A DNA stretch of 14,315 bases from Actinomycetota bacterium (lineage in GTDB: Bacteria; Actinomycetota; Actinomycetes; Actinomycetales; Actinomycetaceae). The notes under the pieces are model-generated. The model saw only the letters and a program-made list of their open reading frames with translations, made no database searches and was not told where the DNA came from. The position numbers and the translations under genes were made by a program. Location of the stretch: positions 1 through 14,315 of the forward strand of contig JAHYYD010000033.1 in NCBI GenBank assembly GCA_019425105.1, written 5' to 3'. Shown here piece after piece: positions 1-7,770 of the stretch (its first letter is position 1; each line of letters opens with the position of its first letter).

Positions 1-119
1 GACAGGCGAGAGAAAGCCTTGGAATCCTGGTCAATAACCGCCACGGAATGACCCGCAGCGTCCAACGTCGATGCAAGGCGGGCACCGACGCGCCCGCAAC
101 CCATGATCACAAAGTGCAC
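1..119 (-). CDS. trkA: TrkA-family potassium uptake regulator (CeoB-like), 5' end only
   Basis: Reading leftward from a GTG at 119-117, the first 39 codons give VHFVIMGCGRVGARLAS and then a segment ending in a strand with VAVIDQD. This is a Rossmann-fold RCK/TrkA-N start: the GCGRVG glycine motif binds the nucleotide and the acidic residues at the end of the second strand (VID) contact the ribose. TrkA proteins are cytoplasmic regulatory subunits that gate Trk/Ktr-type K+ uptake in response to NAD(H) or ATP. The rest of the gene lies outside the window. A TTG three codons upstream would sit closer to a GGAG, so the start could be a little earlier; the GTG matches the usual MHFVIMGCGRVG beginning. 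It is divergent from the APC permease with an 82-base gap, a context I recall from ceoB in mycobacteria. Confidence 0.9.
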   Translation of the reverse strand, partial: MHFVIMGCGRVGARLASTLDAAGHSVAVIDQDSKAFSRL

Positions 120-187
120 GACTACCAAACTACTCCGGTCCCGGCGTAATAGCCATGCGTGACGTTTCGACGTTCTCACAGCCAGGC

Positions 188-194
188 AAGGTGG
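188..194 (+). promoter_or_regulatory. Ribosome binding site of the APC permease
   Basis: AAGGTGG lies seven bases before the TTG at 202 and is the best Shine-Dalgarno match in the short divergent gap. It favours TTG 202 over the in-frame GTG at 211, which would be 16 bases away. I see no clear -35/-10 pair for either divergent gene in positions 120-201. Confidence 0.5.
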
Positions 195-201
195 ACTACG
201 C

Positions 202-2289
202 TTGCTTTTCGTGACGAACTTGTTGGCCTACGCAAAGCGCGTGCTCATCGGACGCCCGATGCGATCGGACGCGATGGGCCACCAGCTTCTCCCCAAACGT
301 ATCGCTCTGCCGATCTTCGCGTCGGATGCGCTCTCGTCGGTCGCCTACGCGCCCGATGAAGTCCTCCTGACGCTTGCGCTCGCCGGATCCATGGCCGCCC
401 TTCAGTCGGTCTGGGTGGGCGTTGTTGTTGCTCTTGTGTTGGCTGTCGTGGTCGCGTCCTACCGCCAGACGGTTCACGCCTACCCCTCAGGTGGCGGCGA
501 CTACGAGGTTGTGACCACGAACTTGGGTCGGTCGTGGGGGCTACTCGTCGCCTCGGCCTTGTTGGTCGACTACATCCTCACCGTTGCGGTCTCGATTTCG
601 TCGGGCGCCAACTACATCACGACGGCAGTCCCCGCTCTCCTCGGCCACGAGGTTCCCATCGCGGTGGCGCTCGTCATTATTCTGGCGACTCTGAACCTGC
701 GCGGTACACGCGAGGCCGGTGGCGCGTTTGCCGTGCCCACCTACCTGTACATGGGCGCGATCGGCCTCATGGTCGTCGTCGGTTTCGCGAAGATGGCAAC
801 CGGGCATCTGGGCGCGGCTCCGACGGCCGCCTACGACCTCGTTGCTGCCCCCGCTCACGCGGACGGCCTCGCCGGACTCGCGGGCGCTTTCCTCCTCATG
901 CGCGCCTTCTCGTCGGGTTGCGCGGCCCTCACCGGCGTCGAGGCGATCTCTAACGGCGTGCCGATGTTCCGCCGCCCCAAGTCGCGCAACGCGGCCACCA
1001 CGCTGGCGATGCTCGGCCTCATCGCGGCTTCGATGATGCTCTCGATCCTCGTGCTGGCCCGTGCGACCGGCGTGAAAATCGTTGACGACGCGGCGAGCCA
1101 GCTGACCTATCAGGGCGCGCCCGTCCCGGAGAAAACGCCGATCGAACCGGCGATCTCTCAGATTGCGTCGGCCGTGTTCGGACAAGGGTCGATCCTGTTC
1201 ATTCTGATCACCGTCGTCACCGGCTTCATCCTGGTTCTCGCCGGTAACACGGCGTTCAACGGATTCCCGACGCTGGCCTCGGTCCTGTCTCGCGACTCGT
1301 TCCTGCCTCACCAGATGGTGCGCCGTGGCGACCGCCTGTCCTATTCGAACGGCATCGTGGTTCTCACCGTTGCGGCAGTCGCACTCATCGTTGGTTTCCA
1401 GGCACAGACGACGCGCCTCATCCAGCTCTACGTCGTTGGTGTCTTCATTTCCTTCACGCTCTCGCAGCTGGGCATGATCAAGCACTGGAACAGGCAGCTG
1501 CGTTCTCGCCAGTCCGGCCAGGCGCGCATGGCCGTCCTGCGCTCGCGCGCCGTTAACATTGTCGGCTTTATGATGACCGGCATCGTGCTGCTCATCGTGT
1601 TGGCCACGAAGTTCACGCACGGCGCGTGGATTACTCTGCTCATGATAGCGGTCGCGTTTGGCGTCCAGATTTCGATTCACCACCACTATGAAACCGTACG
1701 CACGCAGCTGCGCGTGGACGACTGGAACGCGCGCCGCGCCCTGCCGACCCGCGTGCGTGCCCTCGTCCTCGTGTCCTCCCTGTCGCGCCCCGCTATGCGA
1801 GCGATCGCGGCGGCTCGCGCGTCCTCGCCGACGTCGATCGAGCTCGTCTCCGTCGTCGCGGATGACGAGGAGGAAAACAAGATTCTGCGCCAGTGGAAGG
1901 CTTCCGGCGTTCCCGTGCCGCTGACCTTGCTGTCTGCGCCCTACCGTGACATCTCATCGGTGATCCTGCAGTACGTGCGCGGCCGCCGACGCGCGATGCC
2001 CACGGAGATGCTCGTCGTCTACATGCCCCAGTTCCTCGTGACCCACTGGTGGGAAAACTTCGTCCACAACCAGTCGGCGCTGCGCCTGCGTGCCGCGCTG
2101 CTGACCGTTCCGGGTGTCGTTATTACGATCGTGCCGTGGCAGCTCGGCGAGGACGATATCGTCGAGGGCCGCCAGCGTGTCAACGACCCGTTCTTGCGCG
2201 TCGGGGCATCGGCGCCGAGTGAGTCGAATGCCCGTACTGAACAGCCCGGCACGGCCAGCGGGGACGCCACCCCTGAGGAGAGTGCATGA
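202..2289 (+). CDS. APC-superfamily permease, KimA-like (probable K+/H+ symporter)
   Basis: This is a 695-residue integral membrane protein. After a short basic N-terminus comes LPIFASDALSSVAYAPDE (residues 36-53), the signature of the KimA/YdaO branch of the APC superfamily; D42 and Y49 have the spacing of the K+-contacting Asp and Tyr that I recall from Bacillus KimA. Further conserved blocks are YPSGGGDYEV (94-103), a GAN helix near 135, LTGVEAISNGVPMF (243-256) and FNGFPTLASVLSRDSFLP (352-369). About twelve hydrophobic helices run to roughly residue 495, followed by a soluble C-terminal domain (about 515-660) and a low-complexity acidic tail, as in KimA. Family knowledge suggests potassium import; amino-acid transport cannot be excluded from sequence alone. 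The divergent trkA fragment supports a potassium role. The start is TTG, chosen by its ribosome site. The stop overlaps the methyltransferase start by four bases (ATGA), so the two are probably co-translated. Confidence 0.85.
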   Translation: MLFVTNLLAYAKRVLIGRPMRSDAMGHQLLPKRIALPIFASDALSSVAYAPDEVLLTLALAGSMAALQSVWVGVVVALVLAVVVASYRQTVHAYPSGGGDYEVVTTNLGRSWGLLVASALLVDYILTVAVSISSGANYITTAVPALLGHEVPIAVALVIILATLNLRGTREAGGAFAVPTYLYMGAIGLMVVVGFAKMATGHLGAAPTAAYDLVAAPAHADGLAGLAGAFLLMRAFSSGCAALTGVEAISNGVPMFRRPKSRNAATTLAMLGLIAASMMLSILVLARATGVKIVDDAASQLTYQGAPVPEKTPIEPAISQIASAVFGQGSILFILITVVTGFILVLAGNTAFNGFPTLASVLSRDSFLPHQMVRRGDRLSYSNGIVVLTVAAVALIVGFQAQTTRLIQLYVVGVFISFTLSQLGMIKHWNRQLRSRQSGQARMAVLRSRAVNIVGFMMTGIVLLIVLATKFTHGAWITLLMIAVAFGVQISIHHHYETVRTQLRVDDWNARRALPTRVRALVLVSSLSRPAMRAIAAARASSPTSIELVSVVADDEEENKILRQWKASGVPVPLTLLSAPYRDISSVILQYVRGRRRAMPTEMLVVYMPQFLVTHWWENFVHNQSALRLRAALLTVPGVVITIVPWQLGEDDIVEGRQRVNDPFLRVGASAPSESNARTEQPGTASGDATPEESA

Positions 2290-3635
2290 GCCCCCGTTCG
2301 TCCCGTCGCCGTCCCTCCCCGCGTCGTCGTCACGCTTCTGCGCGTGCGCGCGAGGGGATTGGTGAGATCCTCCAGCTCACCGTCGGCGAACCCGCACACG
2401 GTGGGGCGTGCGTCGCCCGCGACGAGAGCGGGCGCGTCGTCTTCGTGCGCCACGCGGCACCCGGTGAGGTGGTCCGTGCAAGGGTCACCGCCGTTCAGAA
2501 CAAGCTCGCGTGGGCGGACGCTGTGGAGATTCTGGAGCCCTCGCCTGATCGCGTGGAGTCCGTGTGGCCACAGGCCGGACCGGGCGGTGTCGGTGGTGGG
2601 GAGCTCGGTCATCTGACCCCGGCCGCGCAGCGTGAGTGGAAGTCTCGCGTGATCGCCGGGCAGCTGCGTCGGGTGGGTGGCGAGGCCCTGGCCGAGGCCG
2701 TGGATGCCCTCGGGGGAGTGTACGTCGCACCTGCGCCTGGCGACGAGGAGCCGCACGATCCGTTGACCGGTCGCCGCTCGCGCATCGACGTCGTCATCGA
2801 TGCGGATGGTCGCGCAGGCATGCACGAGTTCCGCGGCCGCCGGGTGATCGCACTCGATGATATGCCGCTGGCTGTTCCAGGGATCCGTGAGCTCGGCCTG
2901 TTCGACGCGGATTCTCCGTGGCGTCGACTGTGGAAGCCGGGGGATCGGGTGCGCGCTGTCGCCCCGTCCGGTGGTGATCCCGTCGTCCTGATCGGCGATG
3001 ACACCTACGCCGCGGACGGCGAGCGTATTGACGCCGACGTCTTGCGTTGGAACGTGCCCGTCGGCTGCGGCGTCGAGTCGTATGACGTGCGTCCCTCCGG
3101 TTTTTGGCAGACCCACGTGCGCGGCGCCGAGGTGCTCGCCAACGCTGTGCTTGCTGCTGCGTTCGGATCGGACGAGGCCGGGGCTGGCCGTGCGGTCATG
3201 GAGCTATACTCGGGTGCCGGCCTATTCTCCGTGCCGCTCGCACGCGCCGTCGGCGAGACCGGGCGCGTCGTGACGCTCGAGGGTGACGAGGCGGCCGTGC
3301 GTGACGCGGGCGAGAACCTTGCAGCCTTCGATTGGGTGGATGCGTTCGCCGGAAACGTGGATCGCGAGGGTGTCGTCGATCTGTCCGGCCAGCTCGGCGC
3401 TGTGCCCGACGTGGTCGTGGCGGACCCGCCGCGTGCCGGCGCCGGTGCCGAGGTGTGCGAGGCGATCGCTGCCACGGGTGCTCCTCGCGTCGTCCTGGTG
3501 TCCTGCGACCCGGCAGCGGGCGCACGCGACCTGCGCACCCTCACCGAGGCCGGATACGAGCTCGAATCACTGCAGGCGTGGGACCTCTTCCCGCACACCC
3601 ACCACGTGGAGATGGTGTCGGTCCTGAGCCGCTGA
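2286..3635 (+). CDS. TRAM-domain class I SAM-dependent RNA m5U methyltransferase homologue (TrmA/RlmD-like), without Fe-S cysteines
   Basis: The protein has 449 residues. A basic N-terminus (1-25) leads into a TRAM RNA-binding domain (about 26-86), then a linker region, then a Rossmann methyltransferase domain. Visible motifs are FWQ (273-275), the SAM loop ELYSGAGLFS (306-315), DPPRAG (380-385), the catalytic cysteine in SCDP (C407) and the general-base glutamate in HVEM (E442). Members methylate C5 of uridine in tRNA or 23S rRNA; which RNA is the target here cannot be told. In RlmD-like enzymes the linker carries a CxxxxxCGGC-type cluster motif; here the matching stretch is WPQAGPGGVGGGEL (94-107), with W94, V102 and G105 at the three cysteine positions, so no [4Fe-4S] cluster is expected. 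The ATG is preceded by GAGGAG at 2275-2280 and overlaps the permease stop. A homologous permease-methyltransferase pair occurs in mycobacteria (Rv2690c-Rv2689c, from memory). Confidence 0.9.
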   Translation: MSPRSSRRRPSPRRRHASARAREGIGEILQLTVGEPAHGGACVARDESGRVVFVRHAAPGEVVRARVTAVQNKLAWADAVEILEPSPDRVESVWPQAGPGGVGGGELGHLTPAAQREWKSRVIAGQLRRVGGEALAEAVDALGGVYVAPAPGDEEPHDPLTGRRSRIDVVIDADGRAGMHEFRGRRVIALDDMPLAVPGIRELGLFDADSPWRRLWKPGDRVRAVAPSGGDPVVLIGDDTYAADGERIDADVLRWNVPVGCGVESYDVRPSGFWQTHVRGAEVLANAVLAAAFGSDEAGAGRAVMELYSGAGLFSVPLARAVGETGRVVTLEGDEAAVRDAGENLAAFDWVDAFAGNVDREGVVDLSGQLGAVPDVVVADPPRAGAGAEVCEAIAATGAPRVVLVSCDPAAGARDLRTLTEAGYELESLQAWDLFPHTHHVEMVSVLSR

Positions 3636-3658
3636 CGACAGCTACTTTTCTCTACAAT

Positions 3659-3733
3659 TCCGCATGCAATTCCCTTACCAACCGCATCAGTCTGATATGA
3701 ACTGACACCGCCGTTGTGGGAATTGCATGCGGA
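3659..3733. repeat. Perfect 16-bp inverted repeat with a 43-base spacer in a convergent gap
   Basis: TCCGCATGCAATTCCC at 3659-3674 is repeated exactly in inverted form as GGGAATTGCATGCGGA at 3718-3733. A smaller stem, TCAGT (3687-3691) with ACTGA (3701-3705), lies in the spacer. The element lies between the methyltransferase stop (3635) and the stop of the convergent CLC gene (3798). On the plus strand the right arm is followed by TTTT. The simplest reading is a bidirectional transcription terminator; a small non-coding palindromic element with terminal inverted repeats is an alternative. I see no gene in 3636-3797. Confidence 0.6.
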
Positions 3734-3797
3734 TTTTGTGCGCAGTCCGGCTGAGCTGTGTCGCACTGTGTGGTCGGCAGGTATCGGGTTCTCGCCG

Positions 3798-5639
3798 CTA
3801 GTTGTTCTTCCTGCGCTCAAGCATGCGCGAGCCCCACGACGTCTGCGTGCGCGCCTCAATAGCACGGCGCTGATCGCGGTACATGCGATCCACCAGATCG
3901 CGCTCGGACACCCAGCCAACGACACGTCGATCAACGTCCACGACCGGCAGAGCCTGCAAGCCGGTACGCCGCAGCGCCCCGAGAACCTCGGACGGAGGAG
4001 CGGAGGCAGCCACGGCCTCGTCGATGAGAGGCAAATCTGCCAGGGGAGCATCCAGAGAACCATCCTGCTGCGTCATCTCAGCCAGGCGCAGCGAGGACAC
4101 GAGGCCGACGAACCGCCCTTTCTCCGACACAACGGGCAGGACCGTCTCCCTCGTGCGGCGCAGGGCGGCGATCGCGGATGCCGCACTCGTTGTCGAAACC
4201 AGCGTCTCGGGGGCCTCCAGCATCCACTCGGACGCCGCGCGGGTACCCAGCAGAGTGCCCTCGACCGGGTCGTCAAGCACGTCACCGCGGCGGCGCAGCT
4301 TCTCCGTGTAGATCGTCGCGCGCGTGAGGAAACGCGACGCGCCCGTCGCGATCACGACCGCGAGCATCATCGGCAGGATGAGCGAGAACTGACCGGTCAT
4401 CTCCACGATGATGAGCACGGCCGTCATGGGGGCACGTGCGGCGCCCGCGAAAGCGGCACCCATGCCGACCACGGCAAAAACACCAACGGGAGAATCCGAG
4501 AGCGGAGAGACGATGTTCCCGAAGGCCGCACCAGCCATGGCGCCGATGAAGAGCGTAGGGGCAAAGACGCCGCCCGAACCACCCATACCGATCGTGAACG
4601 ACGTGTAGACGGCGCGCCCCAGCATGAGGGCAAGAAGAAATGCGATCGAGAAGTTTCCGGCGATCGCCTCCTCCTCCAGCGGATATCCCGAACCGTACAT
4701 GTACGGGAACGCCACGAGAGCCACGCCGAGGGCGAGACCGAGGACACCCGGACGCGCCCACTCGGGTAGATGCGTGCGTGCCCACACCCAGTCAATCGCG
4801 TCCTCTGAGGCATACAGGAGCTTCGAGAAACCCAAGCCGCACAGGCCAGCGATGAGACCGAGAACAGCAACCCACCACATGTCCGACATCGACGCGAACG
4901 TCAGGTTGTCGGCGACGCGCACGACCATCTCGTCGCCCTGGAGGAGACGCGCAACCACCGACGACGTGACGGCTGAGAGGACGACGAAACCAAAGGTCTC
5001 GGCCGTGAATTCGACGAGAATAACCTCAAGAGCGAAGACGGCACCCGCGAGAGGCGCATGGAACGTGGCCGCGATGCCGGCCGCCGACCCGCACGAGGCC
5101 AGCAACACCACGCGGGAGACGGGCATATGCAGCCACGAGGCAATAGTGGAACCCAGCGACGCTCCGACCTGAACGATTGGGCCCTCGCGGCCGGCGGACC
5201 CACCCGAGCCGATAGTCAGTGCCGACGCAAGGATCTTCACGATCGCAACGCGTCCCGGGATGCGCCCACCCTTACGACGCACAGCGAGCATCACCTCGGG
5301 GATGCCGTGGCCCTTCGCGGAAGGCGCGAAGCGCTGGATCAGCGGTCCGTAGAGGAGACCAGCGATAGCGGGGGAGAGGAGAAGAAAGAGCCACGGTGCC
5401 CACCCCCAGACGCCGTGCGACTGGCCGATGTGGGTCGTGTACTCGTCGAAACCTGTCGACACCCAGGTCCATGCGCGAATCGCTAGGTTAAACAGGACGG
5501 CTGCCGCGCCGACGACGCCGCCAACGAGTGCAGCGGCGACGCCGAGCAGGGAACGATGCGCGGCGACCGCATGGCCGACGCGTAAGCGAGTCCCCGCAGC
5601 CGGTTCCTCTGACTGCGGGGACTGTGCTGTATGTATCAC
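3798..5639 (-). CDS. CLC-family chloride channel/transporter with C-terminal CBS pair
   Basis: The protein has 613 residues. The CLC membrane core spans about 30-445: GHGIPEV (110-116, the central anion-site loop, usually GSGIP), GREGP (150-154, E152 being the gating glutamate), APLAGAVFALEV (195-206), GGSGGVFAPTLFIGA (353-367) and Y444 in the segment IYTEKL, matching the inner-gate tyrosine. Residues about 470-525 and 537-590 form two CBS domains (PVVSEKGRFVGLVSS; PVVDVDRRVVGWVSERDL), which in this family bind adenine nucleotides and adjust gating. The position matching the internal proton glutamate E203 of E. coli ClC is valine (V206), as in known CLC channels, so Cl-/H+ exchange is uncertain. 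Translation starts at a GTG (5639-5637) that overlaps the upstream peptidase stop as GTGA; only a distant GGAG (5654-5651) precedes it, so coupled translation is likely. The protein acts in the cytoplasmic membrane, in anion or pH homeostasis. Confidence 0.93.
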   Translation of the reverse strand: MIHTAQSPQSEEPAAGTRLRVGHAVAAHRSLLGVAAALVGGVVGAAAVLFNLAIRAWTWVSTGFDEYTTHIGQSHGVWGWAPWLFLLLSPAIAGLLYGPLIQRFAPSAKGHGIPEVMLAVRRKGGRIPGRVAIVKILASALTIGSGGSAGREGPIVQVGASLGSTIASWLHMPVSRVVLLASCGSAAGIAATFHAPLAGAVFALEVILVEFTAETFGFVVLSAVTSSVVARLLQGDEMVVRVADNLTFASMSDMWWVAVLGLIAGLCGLGFSKLLYASEDAIDWVWARTHLPEWARPGVLGLALGVALVAFPYMYGSGYPLEEEAIAGNFSIAFLLALMLGRAVYTSFTIGMGGSGGVFAPTLFIGAMAGAAFGNIVSPLSDSPVGVFAVVGMGAAFAGAARAPMTAVLIIVEMTGQFSLILPMMLAVVIATGASRFLTRATIYTEKLRRRGDVLDDPVEGTLLGTRAASEWMLEAPETLVSTTSAASAIAALRRTRETVLPVVSEKGRFVGLVSSLRLAEMTQQDGSLDAPLADLPLIDEAVAASAPPSEVLGALRRTGLQALPVVDVDRRVVGWVSERDLVDRMYRDQRRAIEARTQTSWGSRMLERRKNN

Positions 5640-7636
5640 AGGTTTGCGATCTCCACGTGAATGGGGGCGTCAGTGGCGATGCCCCAGATGGTCCGGTAGA
5701 AGGACAGCTCCGACTGCCATGCATCCTTGATGTTGATGGCCGAGCGGAAGCGGTGCCCCTCACCCTGATACAGCTTGAGGGCAACAGCATTGCCGTTCGC
5801 CCGCAGCGCGTCGTACATTTCCTGGGCCTGCGAGGCGGGGACCACTGGGTCTGCGGTGCCCTGCAGGAGCATGAGGGGTGCCTTGATGTGAGACACTCGG
5901 TTGATCGGCGAGCGCTGCGCCCACACCGGATCCGACCTATCGTCTGTACCGAGCAGAATGTCGTCGTAGTGCGACTCAAACTTGTGGCTGGTTTCGGCCA
6001 GCTTCGCCAGGTCCGCGATGCCCGAGAAAGACGCGCCAGCGGTGAACACGTCGGAGGACGCCAGCGCGTTGAGTACGGTGAAGCCACCGGAGGAACGGCC
6101 GCGGATCGCGATCCGCTTGGGATCGACGCGCCCCAGATCAACGAGGTACTGGGCGCCGTCGATGCAGTCCTGAACGTCCATGACGCCCCAGTGGCCGTTG
6201 AGACGCTGACGGTAGGGACGCCCGAAGGAGGTCGAACCGCGGAAATTCACGTCTAGAACAGCGAAGCCGCGGCTGGTCCAGTACTGGAACGGTACCTGCA
6301 GGCCGGGTCGTGCTGCCTCGGTCGGGCCGCCGTGCACGTTCACAATGAGGGGCGGAAGCTCGCCCTCAGGCGCGGTGAAATCGGGGTTCACGGGCGCGTA
6401 GTAGAAGCCGTGGGCCTCCTCGCCATCCGAGGTCTTCCACGTCAGCATCTCGGCCGTGGAGACGAGCGCTGTCGGGACCTCGGCCTCCGACGACGGACGA
6501 AGCACCTTGGTCTTGCCGCGCGACACTTCGATGATGGCCGGCGTGTGGGTCGCGGAGTCAGCAAGGAAAACGACACGGCCGTCAGCGGCTGCCACGTTGC
6601 CGATGGGCCACCAGCCGGTCGCCCACTCCTCGGCCATGCCATTGTCGATACGAACGGTTCCGATGTGCCACACCTGCTCCTCGGTCCACGAACACACGAG
6701 GTAGTCGTTGTCGTAGTTGTCGTAGGAGTGTAGGCCGAGCTGCCAGTGCGGGTGCGAGAACGCGCAGTGTCCGGGGTGCAGTGCACGGGTGCGCAGCCTG
6801 GAGGTCCACGCGTTTGCGTCCTCGCCTTCCTTCCACACGAAGCCCTGGGTGCGGTAGAGGTTTGCCCAACCGGAGGAATCGTCGACGTGGATCAGGTCAC
6901 CGTCAAGGGTCCAGCGCGGCTCGTAGACACACACGTCAGAGCGATCCACCAGGATAACCTCCTGGTCGATGGTGCCCTCGAAGGTGAGGGAGGCGACGCG
7001 CAGCTGGGAATACGTCCACGGCATGTTCGGGTGGTTCCAGGTGATCCAGGCGATCTTCGTGCCGTCCGGGGACACCGTGGGAGCCTGCGCGAAGTCGGTG
7101 CCCTCGAACACCGTGATGATTGCGCTGTCATTACGGGCGGCGGAACCATCGAGCGGAATGGCGACGATCTTGTTCACGGGTTCGCCCGGAGCTGAGTGGT
7201 CCTCGGCGACTGCGTACACGAGTTCGCGCACGTCGGCGATCCAGAAGTCGCCGTAACGGACCTTCGACAGGGTCGTGAGCGGGCGCACGACGCGGCGCGG
7301 ATCGGCCGTATCAAAGGCGTACACGCGGCCATCGGTCTGATCGGAGAAGACAATGACGCCATGGTGAACGGCATACGCCTTACCGCCGTACTCGTGCACG
7401 CGTGTGCCGACGTCGGGCAGGCGAGAACCATCGATCAGGGGCAGAACCTCACCCGTCTCGCCCGTTGCACGACGGCGCAGCAACGTGCCGCGACCGCCCT
7501 GGAGTGGATGTCCTTCAACCCAGTAGGTATCGGGTCCGTCGACACGAACCTGGGAAAGCGTGACCGAACGGGCGGTGAAGGAATCGCCCGAGATGGGGGA
7601 CTCCCACAGGCCGTGGGGTGCGACGGTGACGGACAT
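5636..7636 (-). CDS. S9-family serine peptidase (prolyl oligopeptidase / acylaminoacyl-peptidase type)
   Basis: The protein has 666 residues from the ATG at 7636-7634. Residues about 20-400 resemble a beta-propeller domain with family-typical stretches such as RVHEYGGKAY (79-88) and WNHPNMPW (200-207). The C-terminal alpha/beta-hydrolase domain (about 410-655) has the oxyanion-region motif NVHGGP (433-438), the nucleophile S515 in GRSSGG, D596 in LQGTADPVVP and H628 in GEGHRF, a complete Ser-Asp-His triad. Family members cleave short peptides or acylated amino acids; the substrate is unknown. There is no signal peptide, so it is probably cytoplasmic. AAGGAGG (7647-7641) lies four bases before the chosen ATG; an in-frame TTG ten codons upstream would put that site inside the gene. 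It is the first gene of a two-gene unit with the CLC protein, which it overlaps by four bases. It is divergent from dxs. Confidence 0.92.
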   Translation of the reverse strand: MSVTVAPHGLWESPISGDSFTARSVTLSQVRVDGPDTYWVEGHPLQGGRGTLLRRRATGETGEVLPLIDGSRLPDVGTRVHEYGGKAYAVHHGVIVFSDQTDGRVYAFDTADPRRVVRPLTTLSKVRYGDFWIADVRELVYAVAEDHSAPGEPVNKIVAIPLDGSAARNDSAIITVFEGTDFAQAPTVSPDGTKIAWITWNHPNMPWTYSQLRVASLTFEGTIDQEVILVDRSDVCVYEPRWTLDGDLIHVDDSSGWANLYRTQGFVWKEGEDANAWTSRLRTRALHPGHCAFSHPHWQLGLHSYDNYDNDYLVCSWTEEQVWHIGTVRIDNGMAEEWATGWWPIGNVAAADGRVVFLADSATHTPAIIEVSRGKTKVLRPSSEAEVPTALVSTAEMLTWKTSDGEEAHGFYYAPVNPDFTAPEGELPPLIVNVHGGPTEAARPGLQVPFQYWTSRGFAVLDVNFRGSTSFGRPYRQRLNGHWGVMDVQDCIDGAQYLVDLGRVDPKRIAIRGRSSGGFTVLNALASSDVFTAGASFSGIADLAKLAETSHKFESHYDDILLGTDDRSDPVWAQRSPINRVSHIKAPLMLLQGTADPVVPASQAQEMYDALRANGNAVALKLYQGEGHRFRSAINIKDAWQSELSFYRTIWGIATDAPIHVEIANL

Positions 7637-7640
7637 AGTG

Positions 7641-7647
7641 CCTCCTT
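7641..7647 (-). promoter_or_regulatory. Ribosome binding site of the S9 peptidase
   Basis: Minus-strand AAGGAGG, four bases upstream of the ATG at 7636, is a near-perfect match to the 16S rRNA tail. It decides the start against the longer reading from a TTG at 7666. Confidence 0.8.
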
Positions 7648-7674
7648 GAGCGGTACGGCGAGCCAACGGTATCT

Positions 7675-7680
7675 ATCTTA
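7675..7680 (-). promoter_or_regulatory. Possible -10 element for the S9 peptidase-CLC unit
   Basis: Minus-strand TAAGAT resembles a -10 hexamer and would give a short leader of about 30 bases containing the strong ribosome site. No good -35 hexamer is seen 16-18 bases upstream, so this is weak. Confidence 0.3.
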
Positions 7681-7757
7681 GTGCGCGCGCTTGTCGCCTG
7701 CGCGGGTCGAAGGCTGCTGACACGCACTTTGATCTGTAGGTGAGACGCTTCGGCAAT

Positions 7758-7763
7758 TACACT
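7758..7763 (+). promoter_or_regulatory. Probable -10 element of dxs, leaderless arrangement
   Basis: TACACT is followed by exactly seven bases and then the dxs ATG at 7771, so the transcript would begin at or next to the start codon. No purine-rich ribosome site is seen before the ATG. A -35 is not obvious: TTGATC at 7729-7734 is 23 bases away, too far for normal spacing. Confidence 0.4.
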
Positions 7764-7770
7764 GGTTGGT

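Noticed and set aside
120..201. Possible c-di-AMP (ydaO-type) riboswitch before the KimA-like permease
   Set aside because: The gap is 82 bases, far shorter than that riboswitch class, and none of its conserved pairing is visible.
541..1686. Minus-strand 381-codon frame inside the permease gene
   Set aside because: Composition dominated by Arg, Asp, Glu and His, as expected for the reverse reading of a membrane protein gene.
2019..3116. Minus-strand 365-codon frame across the permease and methyltransferase
   Set aside because: It spans two real genes on the other strand, shows no family motif and has no ribosome site of note.
3714..4769. Plus-strand 351-codon frame opposite the CLC gene
   Set aside because: Rich in Arg, His and Gly with no recognisable fold, and it lies antisense to a clear CLC gene with intact motifs; a GC-rich shadow frame.
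6700..6735. Short GTAGTCGTTGTCGTAG-like repeated stretch in the S9 peptidase
   Set aside because: It only encodes SYDNYDNDYLV within the propeller domain; the repeat is too short and imperfect to be a separate element.
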